DNA of 64,000 bases from Bacteroidaceae bacterium. Lineage in GTDB: Bacteria; Bacteroidota; Bacteroidia; Bacteroidales; Bacteroidaceae. Both the position numbers and the translations under genes were made by a program. The stretch lies in contig JAFRNY010000063.1 of NCBI GenBank assembly GCA_017429945.1, forward strand, positions 1 to 64,000. The letters run 5' to 3'. Numbering within the stretch: the first letter of the stretch is position 1; every line of letters starts with the position of its first letter. Positions 52,318-60,772 of this stretch are shown here, piece by piece. The notes below the pieces were generated by a model. It saw only the letters and a list, made by a program, of their open reading frames with translations. It was not told the origin of the DNA and did no database searches.

Positions 52318-53424
52318 ATGGCGTCGTACTACATATATATCTTCCTTGCCTTCTTTATTGGAGCGATTGCGACGGCAGTCACGATACCACTTATTATAGC
52401 TTTTTGCCGGAAGTTTGGCTACTACGACCAGCCCAACCAACGCAAGGTACACAAGCAGGCTGTGCCTCGCCTGGGCGGTATCTCGTTCCTACCGTCGCTG
52501 GCCGTGAGCTTTGCTTTTACGATGCTTGTCTATTACAGCCAGACGAATACACAGGCTGAATTTCATCTGTCGTCGGCCTTGATGGTCATTGGCGCCACAA
52601 TCATATTCCTTGTCGGTGTGCTCGACGACCTTGTCGACCTTCCTGCCAACTTCAAGTTCGTGGTTATGTCCATAGGCTCGTCGGCGTTGCCTATTTGTAA
52701 CCTCGCCCTCGACAATCTCCACGGCTTCTTCGGGCTGTACGAGATCCCGGTGTGGGTGGCTTATCCGTTGACGGTGTTTGTCATCTTGACCATAGTCAAT
52801 GCCCTGAATCTTATCGATGGCATCGACGGCCTGGCATCTGGCATAGCAGCCATTTGTCTGGCCTTCTTCGTATATCTCTACGCCGACGTGCGCTACATGA
52901 TTTTCGACGTTATGTCGGCTGCTATGCTGGGTTCGGTGTTGGCGTTTATGTGCTTCAACATCTTCGGCAAGGTGGGGCACATGAAGATTTTCATGGGCGA
53001 TGCCGGCAGCCTCATCCTGGGCTACGTGTTAGCTTACCTCGCCATTAAGTATCTTATGGTCACGAAACAGGATGTCTACACTCATGTGAATCCTATTCTG
53101 ATAGTGTATTCCATGTTCATCGTGCCAGTGTTCGACCTCGTCCGGGTGGCCGTCACGCGCATAGCATCGGGCTTCCCGATGTTCCATGCCGACCAGCGCC
53201 ACATCCACCACATACTGATGCGTTGTGGTCTCTCGATGCATCAGGCTCTCGTGGTGATTATCGCGATGGTCGTCTTCTTCATCCTGGGTAATATGGCTCT
53301 TGATGATATGGATATGCCTATCACCATTATCTTTTTCCTCGACTTAGCTCTTTACCTCCTCTTCTTTGCTGTGGCCTACGTCATTATCGACCGCAAGGAG
53401 ACTATGCGGGAGATCCTCAGTTAA
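52318..53424 (+). CDS. WecA/MraY-type undecaprenyl-phosphate sugar-1-phosphate transferase
   Basis: A 368-residue integral membrane enzyme with about eleven hydrophobic segments that loads a HexNAc-1-phosphate on undecaprenyl phosphate. Family motifs are intact: QRKVHKQAVPRLGG, GVLDDLVDLP, NALNLIDGIDGLASG, KIFMGDAGSL and the HADQRHIHHILMR loop. It could prime a glycan different from that started by the 39934 transferase, as the two families have different substrates. It is last in the locus and convergent with rny. Confidence 0.92.
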   Translation: MASYYIYIFLAFFIGAIATAVTIPLIIAFCRKFGYYDQPNQRKVHKQAVPRLGGISFLPSLAVSFAFTMLVYYSQTNTQAEFHLSSALMVIGATIIFLVGVLDDLVDLPANFKFVVMSIGSSALPICNLALDNLHGFFGLYEIPVWVAYPLTVFVILTIVNALNLIDGIDGLASGIAAICLAFFVYLYADVRYMIFDVMSAAMLGSVLAFMCFNIFGKVGHMKIFMGDAGSLILGYVLAYLAIKYLMVTKQDVYTHVNPILIVYSMFIVPVFDLVRVAVTRIASGFPMFHADQRHIHHILMRCGLSMHQALVVIIAMVVFFILGNMALDDMDMPITIIFFLDLALYLLFFAVAYVIIDRKETMREILS

Positions 53425-53448
53425 GCGTACGAATGCGAATAAGAATTT

Positions 53449-53602
53449 GCGGCCGGTTGAATATGCCGATGCGATAGGTCGTATCGGGCGTTTCAGCCTA
53501 ATGTATCAGCCTACACAACCGGTCGTATCATCCCTAAGTTCAGGGAGAATTTGCTAATTTTCAAGAGAGTGTCTGCCAAAAGTCTCGGGAGTGTTCGTGT
53601 CT
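53449..53602. repeat. 22-bp-period array, locus D
   Basis: Units at 53449, 53471, 53493 and 53515 keep a 22-bp step and share the GCGGCCGGTTGAAT / CCGGTCGTAT core. The following 53537-53602 resembles the second subfamily of locus A (GAGAGTGT... and AGTCT..GGAGTG segments) with one 1-bp slip. Convergent genes lie on both sides. Confidence 0.8.
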
Positions 53603-53644
53603 CCATATGGCATATGCCGATGCCTTTCTCGAGCTCATTCAATA

Positions 53645-53702
53645 ATGACATGTGACATAGAAGTAAATAAAAATTTTGTTTTTTTTCTGTGTCACATGTC
53701 AT
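53645..53702. repeat. Long hairpin ATGACATGTGACA
   Basis: Arms at 53645-53662 and 53685-53702 (ATGACATGTGACA..GAA against TTC..TGTCACATGTCAT) pair over 18 bases, with an A/T loop of 22 bases. It may act as a terminator for the WecA-type gene or be a small palindromic element. Confidence 0.65.
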
Positions 53703-53738
53703 CTGATAGGGTAAAGGAATAGCCTTATTATAATGCCA

Positions 53739-53802
53739 CTATTGAAAATCAATGACTTGCAATGTAAGATGAACCCTTTTTCAAAAACTTTTTGAAAAAT
53801 CT
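53739..53802. repeat. Solitary copy of the locus A inverted-repeat arm
   Basis: The sequence around AATGTAAGATGAACCC is identical over about 34 bases to the right arm 11497-11555. There is no partner arm here. Confidence 0.8.
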
Positions 53803-53830
53803 AAAGAACAATAGCCGTAAAGACAAAAGC

Positions 53831-53858
53831 AAACCCCGCCGGTAGGCCGGCGGGGTTT
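53831..53858 (-). terminator. Terminator of rny
   Basis: A perfect hairpin with arms AAACCCCGCCGG and CCGGCGGGGTTT is followed on the minus strand by GCTTTTGTC. Confidence 0.8.
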
Positions 53859-53884
53859 CCATATTGTGGCAGTATGCAGATGCC

Positions 53885-55444
53885 TTATTTTGCGTAGCTC
53901 ACGGCACGCGTCTCACGGATGACGGTGATCTTCACCTGTCCGGGATAGGTCATCTCGTTCTGGATCTTTGTGGCGATGTCAGTGGAGAGCGTCTCGATCT
54001 GCTTGTCGTCGATCTGGTCTGCACCTACGATTACGCGCAGTTCGCGACCGGCCTGGATGGCATAGGTCTTCGTGACGCCGGGATAGCTCATGGCAATGTC
54101 CTCGAGGTCCTTCAGGCGCTTAATGTAGGCCTCGGCAATCTCGCGACGTGCGCCGGGGCGTGCTCCGCTGATGGCGTCGCACACCTGCACGATGGGAGCT
54201 ATGAGCGAGGTCATCTCCATCTCTTCGTGGTGGGCGCCGATGGCGTTGCAGATGTCGGGCTTCTCTTTGTACTTCTCGGCAAGCTTGGCGCCATAGAGTG
54301 CGTGGGGCATCTCGGGCTCCTCGTCGGGCACCTTGCCTATGTCGTGGAGCAGTCCGGCGCGCTTGGCTTTCTTGGCGTTGAGGCCGAGCTCCGAAGCCAT
54401 CACGGCGCAGAGATTGGCTGTCTCGCGAGCGTGCTGCAGCAGGTTCTGTCCGTAGCTGGAGCGATACTTCATCTTACCCACGATGCGAATGAGTTCGGGG
54501 TGTAGGCCATGGATTCCGAGGTCGATGGCTGTGCGCTTGCCTATCTCGAGGATCTCCTCATCGATCTGCTTCTTGACTTTCGAAACGACTTCCTCGATGC
54601 GGGCGGGGTGAATGCGTCCGTCGGCCACCAGCTGGTGGAGTGCCAGGCGCGCTATCTCGCGGCGCACGGGGTCGAAGCCGCTGATGACAATGGCTTCGGG
54701 CGTGTCATCGACGACGATCTCGACGCCTGCGGCAGCCTCGAGGGCACGAATGTTGCGGCCTTCGCGACCGATGATGCGTCCCTTGACATCGTCGTTGTCG
54801 ATGTGGAACACCGTGACGCTGTTCTCTACGGCTGTCTCGGTGGCTACGCGCTGAATAGTCTGAATGACGATGCGCTTAGCCTCTTTGTTGGCCGTCATCT
54901 TGGCGTCGTCCATGATCTCGTTGATGTAGCTTGCAGCCTCGGTCTTAGCCTCGTCCTTGAGAGTCTCCACGAGGCGCTCGCGCGCTTCGTCGGCCGTGAG
55001 GCCACTGATCTTCTCGAGCTGAGTGCGCTCCTGCGCGATGAGGTTTTCCAGGCGCTGACCCAGTTCCTCCTCTTTCTTCTGCAGCAGAGCCTGCTGCTGT
55101 TCGAGGCGTTTGCGCTCGTTCTCCTGCTCGCTCTTACGGCGGTTGAGCTCATCCTGGCGTTGGTTGAGGCTTATCTCGCGCTGCTTGATGCGGTTCTCGC
55201 CTTGCTGGATTTGCTGGTTGCGCTGTTGCACTTCCTTCTCGAGCTCAGCTTTCTTGTTGAGGAATTTCTCTTTCACCTCGAGCAGTTTCTTCTGCTTGAT
55301 TACCTCGGCATCTTTCTTTGCCTCCTCGTGCATCTCTTTGATGCGGGCTGGCATCGTATGGCGATACCAGATGAGCAGGTAGACGGCCATGGCAGCCGCG
55401 ATTACTGCAGAGGCGATGGTGATTATCAGTCCGATTGTTGTCAT
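53885..55444 (-). CDS. rny: Ribonuclease Y
   Basis: A 519-residue membrane-anchored endoribonuclease starting mRNA turnover. Residues 5-24 form a membrane anchor, followed by a long coiled coil (about 30-180, rich in E, K, Q, R), a KH domain ([15 protein letters not shown]) and an HD domain with LLHDIGKV and AIGAHHEE. The order and length match the family. It is the last gene of a reverse run with zapA, and ends at a strong terminator. Confidence 0.95.
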   Translation of the reverse strand: MTTIGLIITIASAVIAAAMAVYLLIWYRHTMPARIKEMHEEAKKDAEVIKQKKLLEVKEKFLNKKAELEKEVQQRNQQIQQGENRIKQREISLNQRQDELNRRKSEQENERKRLEQQQALLQKKEEELGQRLENLIAQERTQLEKISGLTADEARERLVETLKDEAKTEAASYINEIMDDAKMTANKEAKRIVIQTIQRVATETAVENSVTVFHIDNDDVKGRIIGREGRNIRALEAAAGVEIVVDDTPEAIVISGFDPVRREIARLALHQLVADGRIHPARIEEVVSKVKKQIDEEILEIGKRTAIDLGIHGLHPELIRIVGKMKYRSSYGQNLLQHARETANLCAVMASELGLNAKKAKRAGLLHDIGKVPDEEPEMPHALYGAKLAEKYKEKPDICNAIGAHHEEMEMTSLIAPIVQVCDAISGARPGARREIAEAYIKRLKDLEDIAMSYPGVTKTYAIQAGRELRVIVGADQIDDKQIETLSTDIATKIQNEMTYPGQVKITVIRETRAVSYAK

Positions 55445-55604
55445 GAGTGATTTAGTTGGTTGTATGTATATATATTAAATAATGTAACGCGCCATCCTTA
55501 TCCTCGCATCCCTCGGCTTGGTGGTAGCTTTGGGTTGCAAGGCGGGTGGTGCGTTCGTTGTTTGCGTTCAGATGTCTGCCGTATCTCGGCTTGGCTCTCA
55601 AAGG
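55445..55604 (-). other. Structured 160-base gap between zapA and rny, possible small RNA
   Basis: No coding frame is convincing. On the minus strand, GAACGC occurs twice and CAAGCCGAG twice. A plausible hairpin joins CGCA..CCC..CCTTG with CAAG..GGG..TGCG. A zapA-linked gap is where 6S RNA lies in some phyla, so a regulatory RNA or a rny leader is possible. This is weak evidence. Confidence 0.3.
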
Positions 55605-55895
55605 TTATTTGAGTGCCGCGTTCACTTCGTTGGTGAGTCCCGTGATAGCCGCCATGAGCGGTTGAATGTTCGCGCTGGCTTCCGTCTTTTGTTGCATGAC
55701 GGCAATGTCGAGCACAGTCATTAGCAGGTATGTCTCGTTGCTCTGGTGTGGGAATCTGTTGGCATAGAAGCTGTGTCGTTTGTTGATGAGCTTCTCGGCA
55801 TTACGATAGTAGAGCTCCTCGTCGCGCCGTATGGTGATCGAGAAGTTCTGCCCTCCGAGCTTGAGTGTTATCTGAAAGGTATCGCTTATTTCCAT
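55605..55895 (-). CDS. zapA: Cell division protein ZapA
   Basis: A 96-residue cytoplasmic protein that cross-links FtsZ filaments. The beta-hairpin N-terminus ITLKLGGQNFSITIRRDEE, the RNAEKLINKR helix and a long C-terminal helix fit the Bacteroidota ZapA form. The coiled-coil protein upstream (55910-56218) is 14 bases away and may be its partner, as ZapB is in E. coli. Confidence 0.85.
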   Translation of the reverse strand: MEISDTFQITLKLGGQNFSITIRRDEELYYRNAEKLINKRHSFYANRFPHQSNETYLLMTVLDIAVMQQKTEASANIQPLMAAITGLTNEVNAALK

Positions 55896-55909
55896 TTTTT
55901 ATCAATGCA

Positions 55910-56218
55910 TTAAGCTTCGGGGCCCATGGCTTTGAGCTGGGCGATACACTTGTCTACGTCGCGCACCAGACGGCTGATTCTGAGTTTGGCTGCGGCGAGG
56001 TCTTTGTCGCCTACTTCCATCAGACGTGCCGTCTTGAGGTTGTTGTATGCCGCTTCGGAGTCGTGCAGCTGTTGCTTCAGCCGCTTGAGCTCTTCGTCTT
56101 TGGCTATGACGTCTTCGAGCAGCTCTTCATTTTCTTCCTTCACTTGCTGGAATTTGATGATGAGTTGCCTGGTTCGCGTCTCTAAGAGTCGTACTATTTT
56201 CTCTTCTTCAGCTGTCAT
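55910..56218 (-). CDS. Coiled-coil protein upstream of zapA
   Basis: A 102-residue protein, nearly all helical: KIVRLLETRTRQLIIKFQQV continues with heptad-patterned Leu/Ile and many Glu/Lys. No enzyme motif is visible. Conserved linkage to zapA suggests a division role of the ZapB kind, but sequence similarity alone would not show it. The proposed partner function is inferred. Confidence 0.7.
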   Translation of the reverse strand: MTAEEEKIVRLLETRTRQLIIKFQQVKEENEELLEDVIAKDEELKRLKQQLHDSEAAYNNLKTARLMEVGDKDLAAAKLRISRLVRDVDKCIAQLKAMGPEA

Positions 56219-56273
56219 ACGAAGCGTGTTTGCCGTGCATACAGTATGTTTATCGGGTACAAAGGTATGAAAT

Positions 56274-56411
56274 AATTCTCAATTCATAATTCATAATTCA
56301 TAATTATTTTATCTGTGGTGCCGATTTTAGTACCTTTTTCTCGTCTCGGCACTCCTAATTATGAATTATGCATTATGAATTATGCATTGTGAATTATGCA
56401 TTCCGAATTCC
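56274..56411. repeat. Inverted heptad arrays AATTCAT / GAATTAT
   Basis: Five 7-bp units (AATTCAT and variants) at 56274-56308 face eight units of the inverted heptad (GAATTAT, GCATTAT and variants) at 56356-56411, with a 47-base spacer. They fill the gap between the coiled-coil gene and the next gene's stop. Confidence 0.85.
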
Positions 56412-57052
56412 TATTGTCCCTTGGTTTCTTTGTCGATGTCGGCCCGCTTCTCTTTTTTGGCGAGCATGATGGTCTTGTGCACGTACTCTGTCATCCATGC
56501 CTCAGAGAAGCCGAGCGTCTGCTGGTACTTGCGCACGGTGCCCACGGTGCGGCGCACGTTGTCGTCCTTCCAGTCGTTTTTAGTCGTGATGTCGTGGATG
56601 GTCTTCTCGGTCATGGTGAGCAGGGCGCCTTTCATGAACGAAGGCAGGCGGAACTTCCACTGCATAAGGTTGCCCATGAGCATCATCAGGTCCTGCGAGA
56701 AACCTTGGAACTGCACGAGGTAGGTCTGCACATCGTTGATGCGTCGGCAGCGCTTCTTCACGCTCTCGTCGATCTCCTGGGTGAATGTCTCGCTGATGCC
56801 ATAGACGTCGTGCAGCATCTGAGCGCAGCGCTTCTTCTCGCCCAGACCCAGACGGTTGTTGATGGTTGGCACTTTCAGCGTCTGCTTGAACACGCGCAAG
56901 TCGGGTAGGGCGGCCAGATTGGTGATGCCGGCCTGCGCGGCGATGTCTGCCTGAAGGTACACGCGTATGAGCGTCATGAAGTCTTCCATGCCGCCTATCT
57001 TTGTCTCATTTTCGGCCTCTTTGCGGCCGAACAGTTTGCTTAAGAATGACAT
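56411..57052 (-). CDS. Conserved hypothetical protein
   Basis: A 213-residue cytoplasmic protein, mainly helical, without signal, membrane segment or recognised motif. The N-terminus MSFLSKLFGRKEAENETK is basic and amphipathic and could contact membrane. Mid-protein segments are rich in Met, Leu and Lys (DLMMLMGNLMQWKFRLP). I do not recognise the family. It lies between rmlA and the zapA pair on the same strand; heptad repeats border both its ends. Confidence 0.6.
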   Translation of the reverse strand: MSFLSKLFGRKEAENETKIGGMEDFMTLIRVYLQADIAAQAGITNLAALPDLRVFKQTLKVPTINNRLGLGEKKRCAQMLHDVYGISETFTQEIDESVKKRCRRINDVQTYLVQFQGFSQDLMMLMGNLMQWKFRLPSFMKGALLTMTEKTIHDITTKNDWKDDNVRRTVGTVRKYQQTLGFSEAWMTEYVHKTIMLAKKEKRADIDKETKGQ

Positions 57053-57059
57053 TTAAATG

Positions 57060-57094
57060 TTGGAAATTGAAATATTGAATATTGAAAATTGAAT
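57060..57094. repeat. Heptad repeat ATTGAAT
   Basis: Five 7-bp units (TTGGAAA, TTGAAAT, ATTGAAT, ATTGAAA, ATTGAAT) fill the gap between the rmlA stop and the next start. Confidence 0.85.
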
Positions 57095-57097
57095 AGT

Positions 57098-58000
57098 TCA
57101 CTCTTGATATCTTACATTGTTTCGTGCATCCTCGACCACCTTGACGAGGTACTGCCCATACTGGTTCTTGATCATAGGCTGTGCCAGCTCCAGCATGCGC
57201 TCTTCGCTTATCCAACCATGGCGGAAGGCGATGGCCTCGAGGCACGCCACTTTCAGTCCTTGGCGCTTCTCGATGACCTCTATGAAGGTCGATGCCTCAG
57301 AGAGGCTGTCGTGGGTGCCGGTGTCGAGCCATGCGAAGCCGCGCCCGAGCGTCTGCACTTTCAGTTCACCGTCCTCGAGGAAGCGCTGGTTCACGGTCGT
57401 GATCTCCAGCTCGCCGCGAGCCGAGGGCTTGATTGTTGCGGCCACATCGACCACCTTGTTGGGGTAGAAGTAGAGGCCTACGACGGCATAGTTCGACTTA
57501 GGCTTCGACGGTTTCTCCTCGATGCTGAGGCAGTTGCCGTGGGCGTCGAACTCAGCCACGCCGTAGCGCTCGGGGTCGTTCACCCAGTAGCCGAACACGG
57601 TGGCTTTGCCCTCATGCTCGGCCGTGTAGACGGCCTCGCGCAGCAGCGGAGTGAAGCCCGAGCCGTGAAAGATGTTGTCGCCCAGGACCAGGCATGCTGC
57701 ATCGTCGCCTATGAACTCGCGCCCGATGATGAAGGCCTGGGCCAGTCCGTCGGGCGACGGTTGCTCGGCGTAGCTAAGATTGATGCCGTAGTCCGAACCA
57801 TCGCCCAGCAGGCGGCGGAAGGCGGGCAAGTCGTGGGGCGTAGATATCACGAGGATGTCGCGGATGCCAGCCTCCATCAGCACCGAGATGGGGTAATAGA
57901 CCATCGGTTTATCGAAGATAGGCAGCAGCTGCTTCGACACACCTTTCGTGATGGGGTAGAGGCGTGTGCCGGAGCCGCCGGCCAGTACTATTCCTTTCAT
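57098..58000 (-). CDS. rfbA: Glucose-1-phosphate thymidylyltransferase RmlA
   Basis: A 300-residue enzyme making dTDP-glucose, the first step to dTDP-rhamnose and related sugars. The nucleotide-binding [20 protein letters not shown], the sugar-site [12 protein letters not shown] and the [15 protein letters not shown] region are complete. The other Rml genes are not in this window. It is divergent from the wzc gene, both with clear promoter elements, and likely feeds the polysaccharide loci. Confidence 0.95.
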   Translation of the reverse strand: MKGIVLAGGSGTRLYPITKGVSKQLLPIFDKPMVYYPISVLMEAGIRDILVISTPHDLPAFRRLLGDGSDYGINLSYAEQPSPDGLAQAFIIGREFIGDDAACLVLGDNIFHGSGFTPLLREAVYTAEHEGKATVFGYWVNDPERYGVAEFDAHGNCLSIEEKPSKPKSNYAVVGLYFYPNKVVDVAATIKPSARGELEITTVNQRFLEDGELKVQTLGRGFAWLDTGTHDSLSEASTFIEVIEKRQGLKVACLEAIAFRHGWISEERMLELAQPMIKNQYGQYLVKVVEDARNNVRYQE

Positions 58001-58030
58001 ACGTCAGTCCGTTTTATTGTTATTCGTCTG

Positions 58031-58061
58031 CAAAGATAATGCAATATTGGTGTAAGGCCAA
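58031..58061 (-). promoter_or_regulatory. Promoter of rfbA
   Basis: The minus strand shows TTG (58059-58061), a 20-base spacer and TATCTTTG (58031-58038), a full match to the Bacteroidota promoter pattern, 30 bases upstream of the ATG. Confidence 0.7.
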
Positions 58062-58123
58062 GGATTTTCTGCTTTTTCTGCTTTTTTCGCACTTTAGTTG
58101 CCTGCCGTTTCAAAAACAATCAC

Positions 58124-58131
58124 TAACTTTG
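58124..58131 (+). promoter_or_regulatory. -7 box for the tyrosine autokinase gene
   Basis: TAACTTTG matches TAnnTTTG, 43 bases upstream of the ATG at 58175. It is divergent from the rfbA promoter with about 60 bases between them. Confidence 0.55.
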
Positions 58132-58174
58132 CAGCGCAAAATTGCAAGTTGTGGAATAAGTAAAGAAATAAAAT

Positions 58175-60613
58175 ATGTCAGACACATTCGAACAAGAGAA
58201 ATTCGACAATGAATCGTCGGGCATCGACTTCCGACAGATTTGGTCTATTTTCCTGCTGAACTGGTACTGGTTCATTATTTCGGCCCTCGTATGCTTTGGA
58301 CTGGCCATGCTCTACCTCCGCTACCAGCCCAATGTCTATCGCGTGGCAACGAAAGTGCTCATAAAGGAAGAGGAGAACAAGCGCTACTCGTCAAACGACC
58401 TGATGCAGAGCCAGATGGGCTTCATCACCAATTCCTCGGGCTTTGACAACGAGATTGAGATTCTCAGCTCCGCAGCCGTGGCAACGCGGGCCGTGAAGTC
58501 GCTGAAGCTCTATGTGCGCTACACTATGGAAGGGCGCGTGCGCGATGCCGACCTCTATCGCAATTCGCCCATCGTGGTTGATATAGAGGAATCGCACCTC
58601 GACGAGCTCAAGCAGCCGTTGCCCATCGCCATCACGAAGAAGGGCAAGGGCATTTACGTGGAGATAAGCCAGCCTTCGAAGGGCGACGCGCCTGAGGTGC
58701 TGGCTGTTGACCTCAAGACTCTGCCCTCGAGCGTAAATGCCAATGTGGGCAAGATACTCTTCTCGCAGAACCCGGGCTTCGAACTTGGCGACCGCAAGCT
58801 CACGGCCGTCATCTACCCGCCTATAGCTATAGGCCGTCGCTACAGCCGCTCGCTGCGCGCAGAGCCTACGACCAAGTTCACGTCGGTGGCCCGTCTGTCG
58901 CTGCTCGACACACACCCGGAGCGCGCCATGGACTATCTGGCCGAGCTCGTCGAGGCCTACAACGAGGATGCCAACGAGGACAAGAACCTGCTGGCCGAGA
59001 AGACAGAGGACTTCATCAACGACCGAATCAACAGCATCCGCACCGACCTCGATGCCACCGAGAGCCAGATTGAGCAGTACAAGCGTGGCAACTCGCTCGT
59101 CAACCTGCCTACAGACGCTACCACGGCCCTGACGCAATCGACTGAGTTCCAGAAGAAGCAGGTGGAGATACAGACGCAGATGAGCCTCGTGAAGTCGCTG
59201 CTCGACTACGTTGAGAATCCCACCAACAGCCTCACGCTCATCCCGGCAAACATAGGCGTGAGCAACCCCGCCACCAACTCCATGATTGCCGAGTACAACA
59301 ATGGCGTCATCAAGCGCAACCGCCTTATCCGCGGCTCCTCGGAGAATAACCCGCAGGTGCTGCAGGTGACCGATGAGGTCATGAGCATGTGGTCGGCCGT
59401 GCAGCAGCAGTTGCGCGGCATCTACAGCGACCTGCAGATCCAGCGCAATAGCGCCGAGTCGCAGTACAACCGCTTCTCGGGACGCGTCAGCAGCACACCG
59501 ACACAGGAGCGAGCCATGAACAATATGGGTCGTCAGCAAGAGCTCAAGGCCAGCCTCTACCTCATGCTCCTCGAGAAGCGTGAGCAGAACGCTATCTCCA
59601 TGAAGTCAATAGCCACCAAGGCCCGCGTCATCGATATGCCGTTGCTCGAGGGCAAGGTCAGCCCCAAGTCGCGCCTCATACTGCTGGCTTCGCTCATCAT
59701 CGGCTTCCTGCTGCCGTTCCTCTACTACTATCTCAAGGACCTCCTGCGCTTCCACATTGAGGGGCGCGACGATCTGGAGAAAGCCTCGAAGCTCTCGATT
59801 CTTGCCGACATACCCCTGACGTCGAAGCTCTCCGACGGCGAGCGTGCCATCGTGGTCAAGGAGAATACCAACGATATGATGGAAGAAGCCTTCCGCGGTC
59901 TGCGCACCAATCTGCGCTTTGTGCTCGAGGGCAACGAGAAGGTCATCCTCACTACGTCGTCGGTGCCAGGCGAGGGCAAGACTTTCGTGGCCACGAACCT
60001 GGCAATGTCCCTCGCGCTGCTCGACAAGCACGTGCTGGTGGTCGGCCTCGATATCCGCAAGCCACGCCTCGTGAAGCTCTTCAACCTGCCGCAGCGCGAA
60101 CAGGGCATCACAAACTATCTCTCGGCCGAGACGGCCGATTTCGACCTGCTCGAGAAGCAAATCGTGCACGGCGTCATCAATAAGAACCTCGACGTGCTGC
60201 CCGCAGGCATCATTCCGCCTAATCCTGGTGAACTTATCACGCGCGAGATGCTCGACAAAGCCTTTGAGCACCTGCGCACGATCTACGATTATATCATTCT
60301 CGACACGCCGCCTGTGGGTCTCGTAAGCGATACGCTCGAGCTCGGCCGTCTGGCCGACGTCAGCTTCTTCGTCGTACGCCCGGAGGTCACAACCAAGAAC
60401 GATGTCGACAATATCAACCGCATTGCCGAAACGAAGAAACTGCCGAAGGTCAACCTCGTGCTCAACGGCATCGACCTTAAGAAAAAGAAGTATGGCTTCT
60501 ACTACGGCTACGGCAAGTACAGCTACAGCCGCTACGGCACCTACTACGGTCGCTACGGCCACTATGGCTCCTACGGCCACTATGGCGACCGCACTCAGCA
60601 CATCGAAAAGTAG
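58175..60613 (+). CDS. Polysaccharide biosynthesis tyrosine autokinase (Wzc)
   Basis: An 812-residue inner-membrane protein: a Wzz-like domain with membrane segments at about 28-48 and 510-528, a GumC-like coiled-coil, then a BY-kinase domain (about 570-770). Walker A PGEGKTFVATN is near 598, and Walker B YIILDTPPVG is intact. Walker A' reads VVGLDIRKPR, lacking the first Asp of the usual DxDxR. The C-terminal tail (about 774-805) has thirteen tyrosines in YG-rich repeats, the likely autophosphorylation sites. It is convergent with a Wza-like lipoprotein gene, its probable partner, and separate from the first locus. Confidence 0.92.
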   Translation: MSDTFEQEKFDNESSGIDFRQIWSIFLLNWYWFIISALVCFGLAMLYLRYQPNVYRVATKVLIKEEENKRYSSNDLMQSQMGFITNSSGFDNEIEILSSAAVATRAVKSLKLYVRYTMEGRVRDADLYRNSPIVVDIEESHLDELKQPLPIAITKKGKGIYVEISQPSKGDAPEVLAVDLKTLPSSVNANVGKILFSQNPGFELGDRKLTAVIYPPIAIGRRYSRSLRAEPTTKFTSVARLSLLDTHPERAMDYLAELVEAYNEDANEDKNLLAEKTEDFINDRINSIRTDLDATESQIEQYKRGNSLVNLPTDATTALTQSTEFQKKQVEIQTQMSLVKSLLDYVENPTNSLTLIPANIGVSNPATNSMIAEYNNGVIKRNRLIRGSSENNPQVLQVTDEVMSMWSAVQQQLRGIYSDLQIQRNSAESQYNRFSGRVSSTPTQERAMNNMGRQQELKASLYLMLLEKREQNAISMKSIATKARVIDMPLLEGKVSPKSRLILLASLIIGFLLPFLYYYLKDLLRFHIEGRDDLEKASKLSILADIPLTSKLSDGERAIVVKENTNDMMEEAFRGLRTNLRFVLEGNEKVILTTSSVPGEGKTFVATNLAMSLALLDKHVLVVGLDIRKPRLVKLFNLPQREQGITNYLSAETADFDLLEKQIVHGVINKNLDVLPAGIIPPNPGELITREMLDKAFEHLRTIYDYIILDTPPVGLVSDTLELGRLADVSFFVVRPEVTTKNDVDNINRIAETKKLPKVNLVLNGIDLKKKKYGFYYGYGKYSYSRYGTYYGRYGHYGSYGHYGDRTQHIEK

Positions 60614-60642
60614 ACCTCGATAATTCGCCCAAGGGTTTGGCG

Positions 60643-60755
60643 GTAAAACAAGTTGTTTTACTCTCACACGGCCGGTCGTATCGCCCGATACGACCGGTCA
60701 ACTTTTACGACACGACCGATCGCATCAGACGATGCGACCGGTCGTGTTTTCTGTT
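60643..60755. repeat. 22-bp-period array, locus E, with terminator-like hairpins
   Basis: The palindrome GTAAAACAAGTTGTTTTAC (60643-60661) is followed after 6 bases by 22-bp units at 60668, 60690, 60712 and 60734 with the core ACGACCGGTCGTAT. Adjacent units pair as hairpins; the pair 60712-60750 ends in GTGTTTTC and resembles a terminator for the wzc gene. The array lies between convergent genes. Confidence 0.85.
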
Positions 60756-60772
60756 TATTATAAGTTATCTGC

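Noticed and set aside
58391..59539. Long reverse open frame within the wzc gene
   Set aside because: Leu/His/Arg-rich shadow of the Wzc coiled-coil region; no start context or domain.
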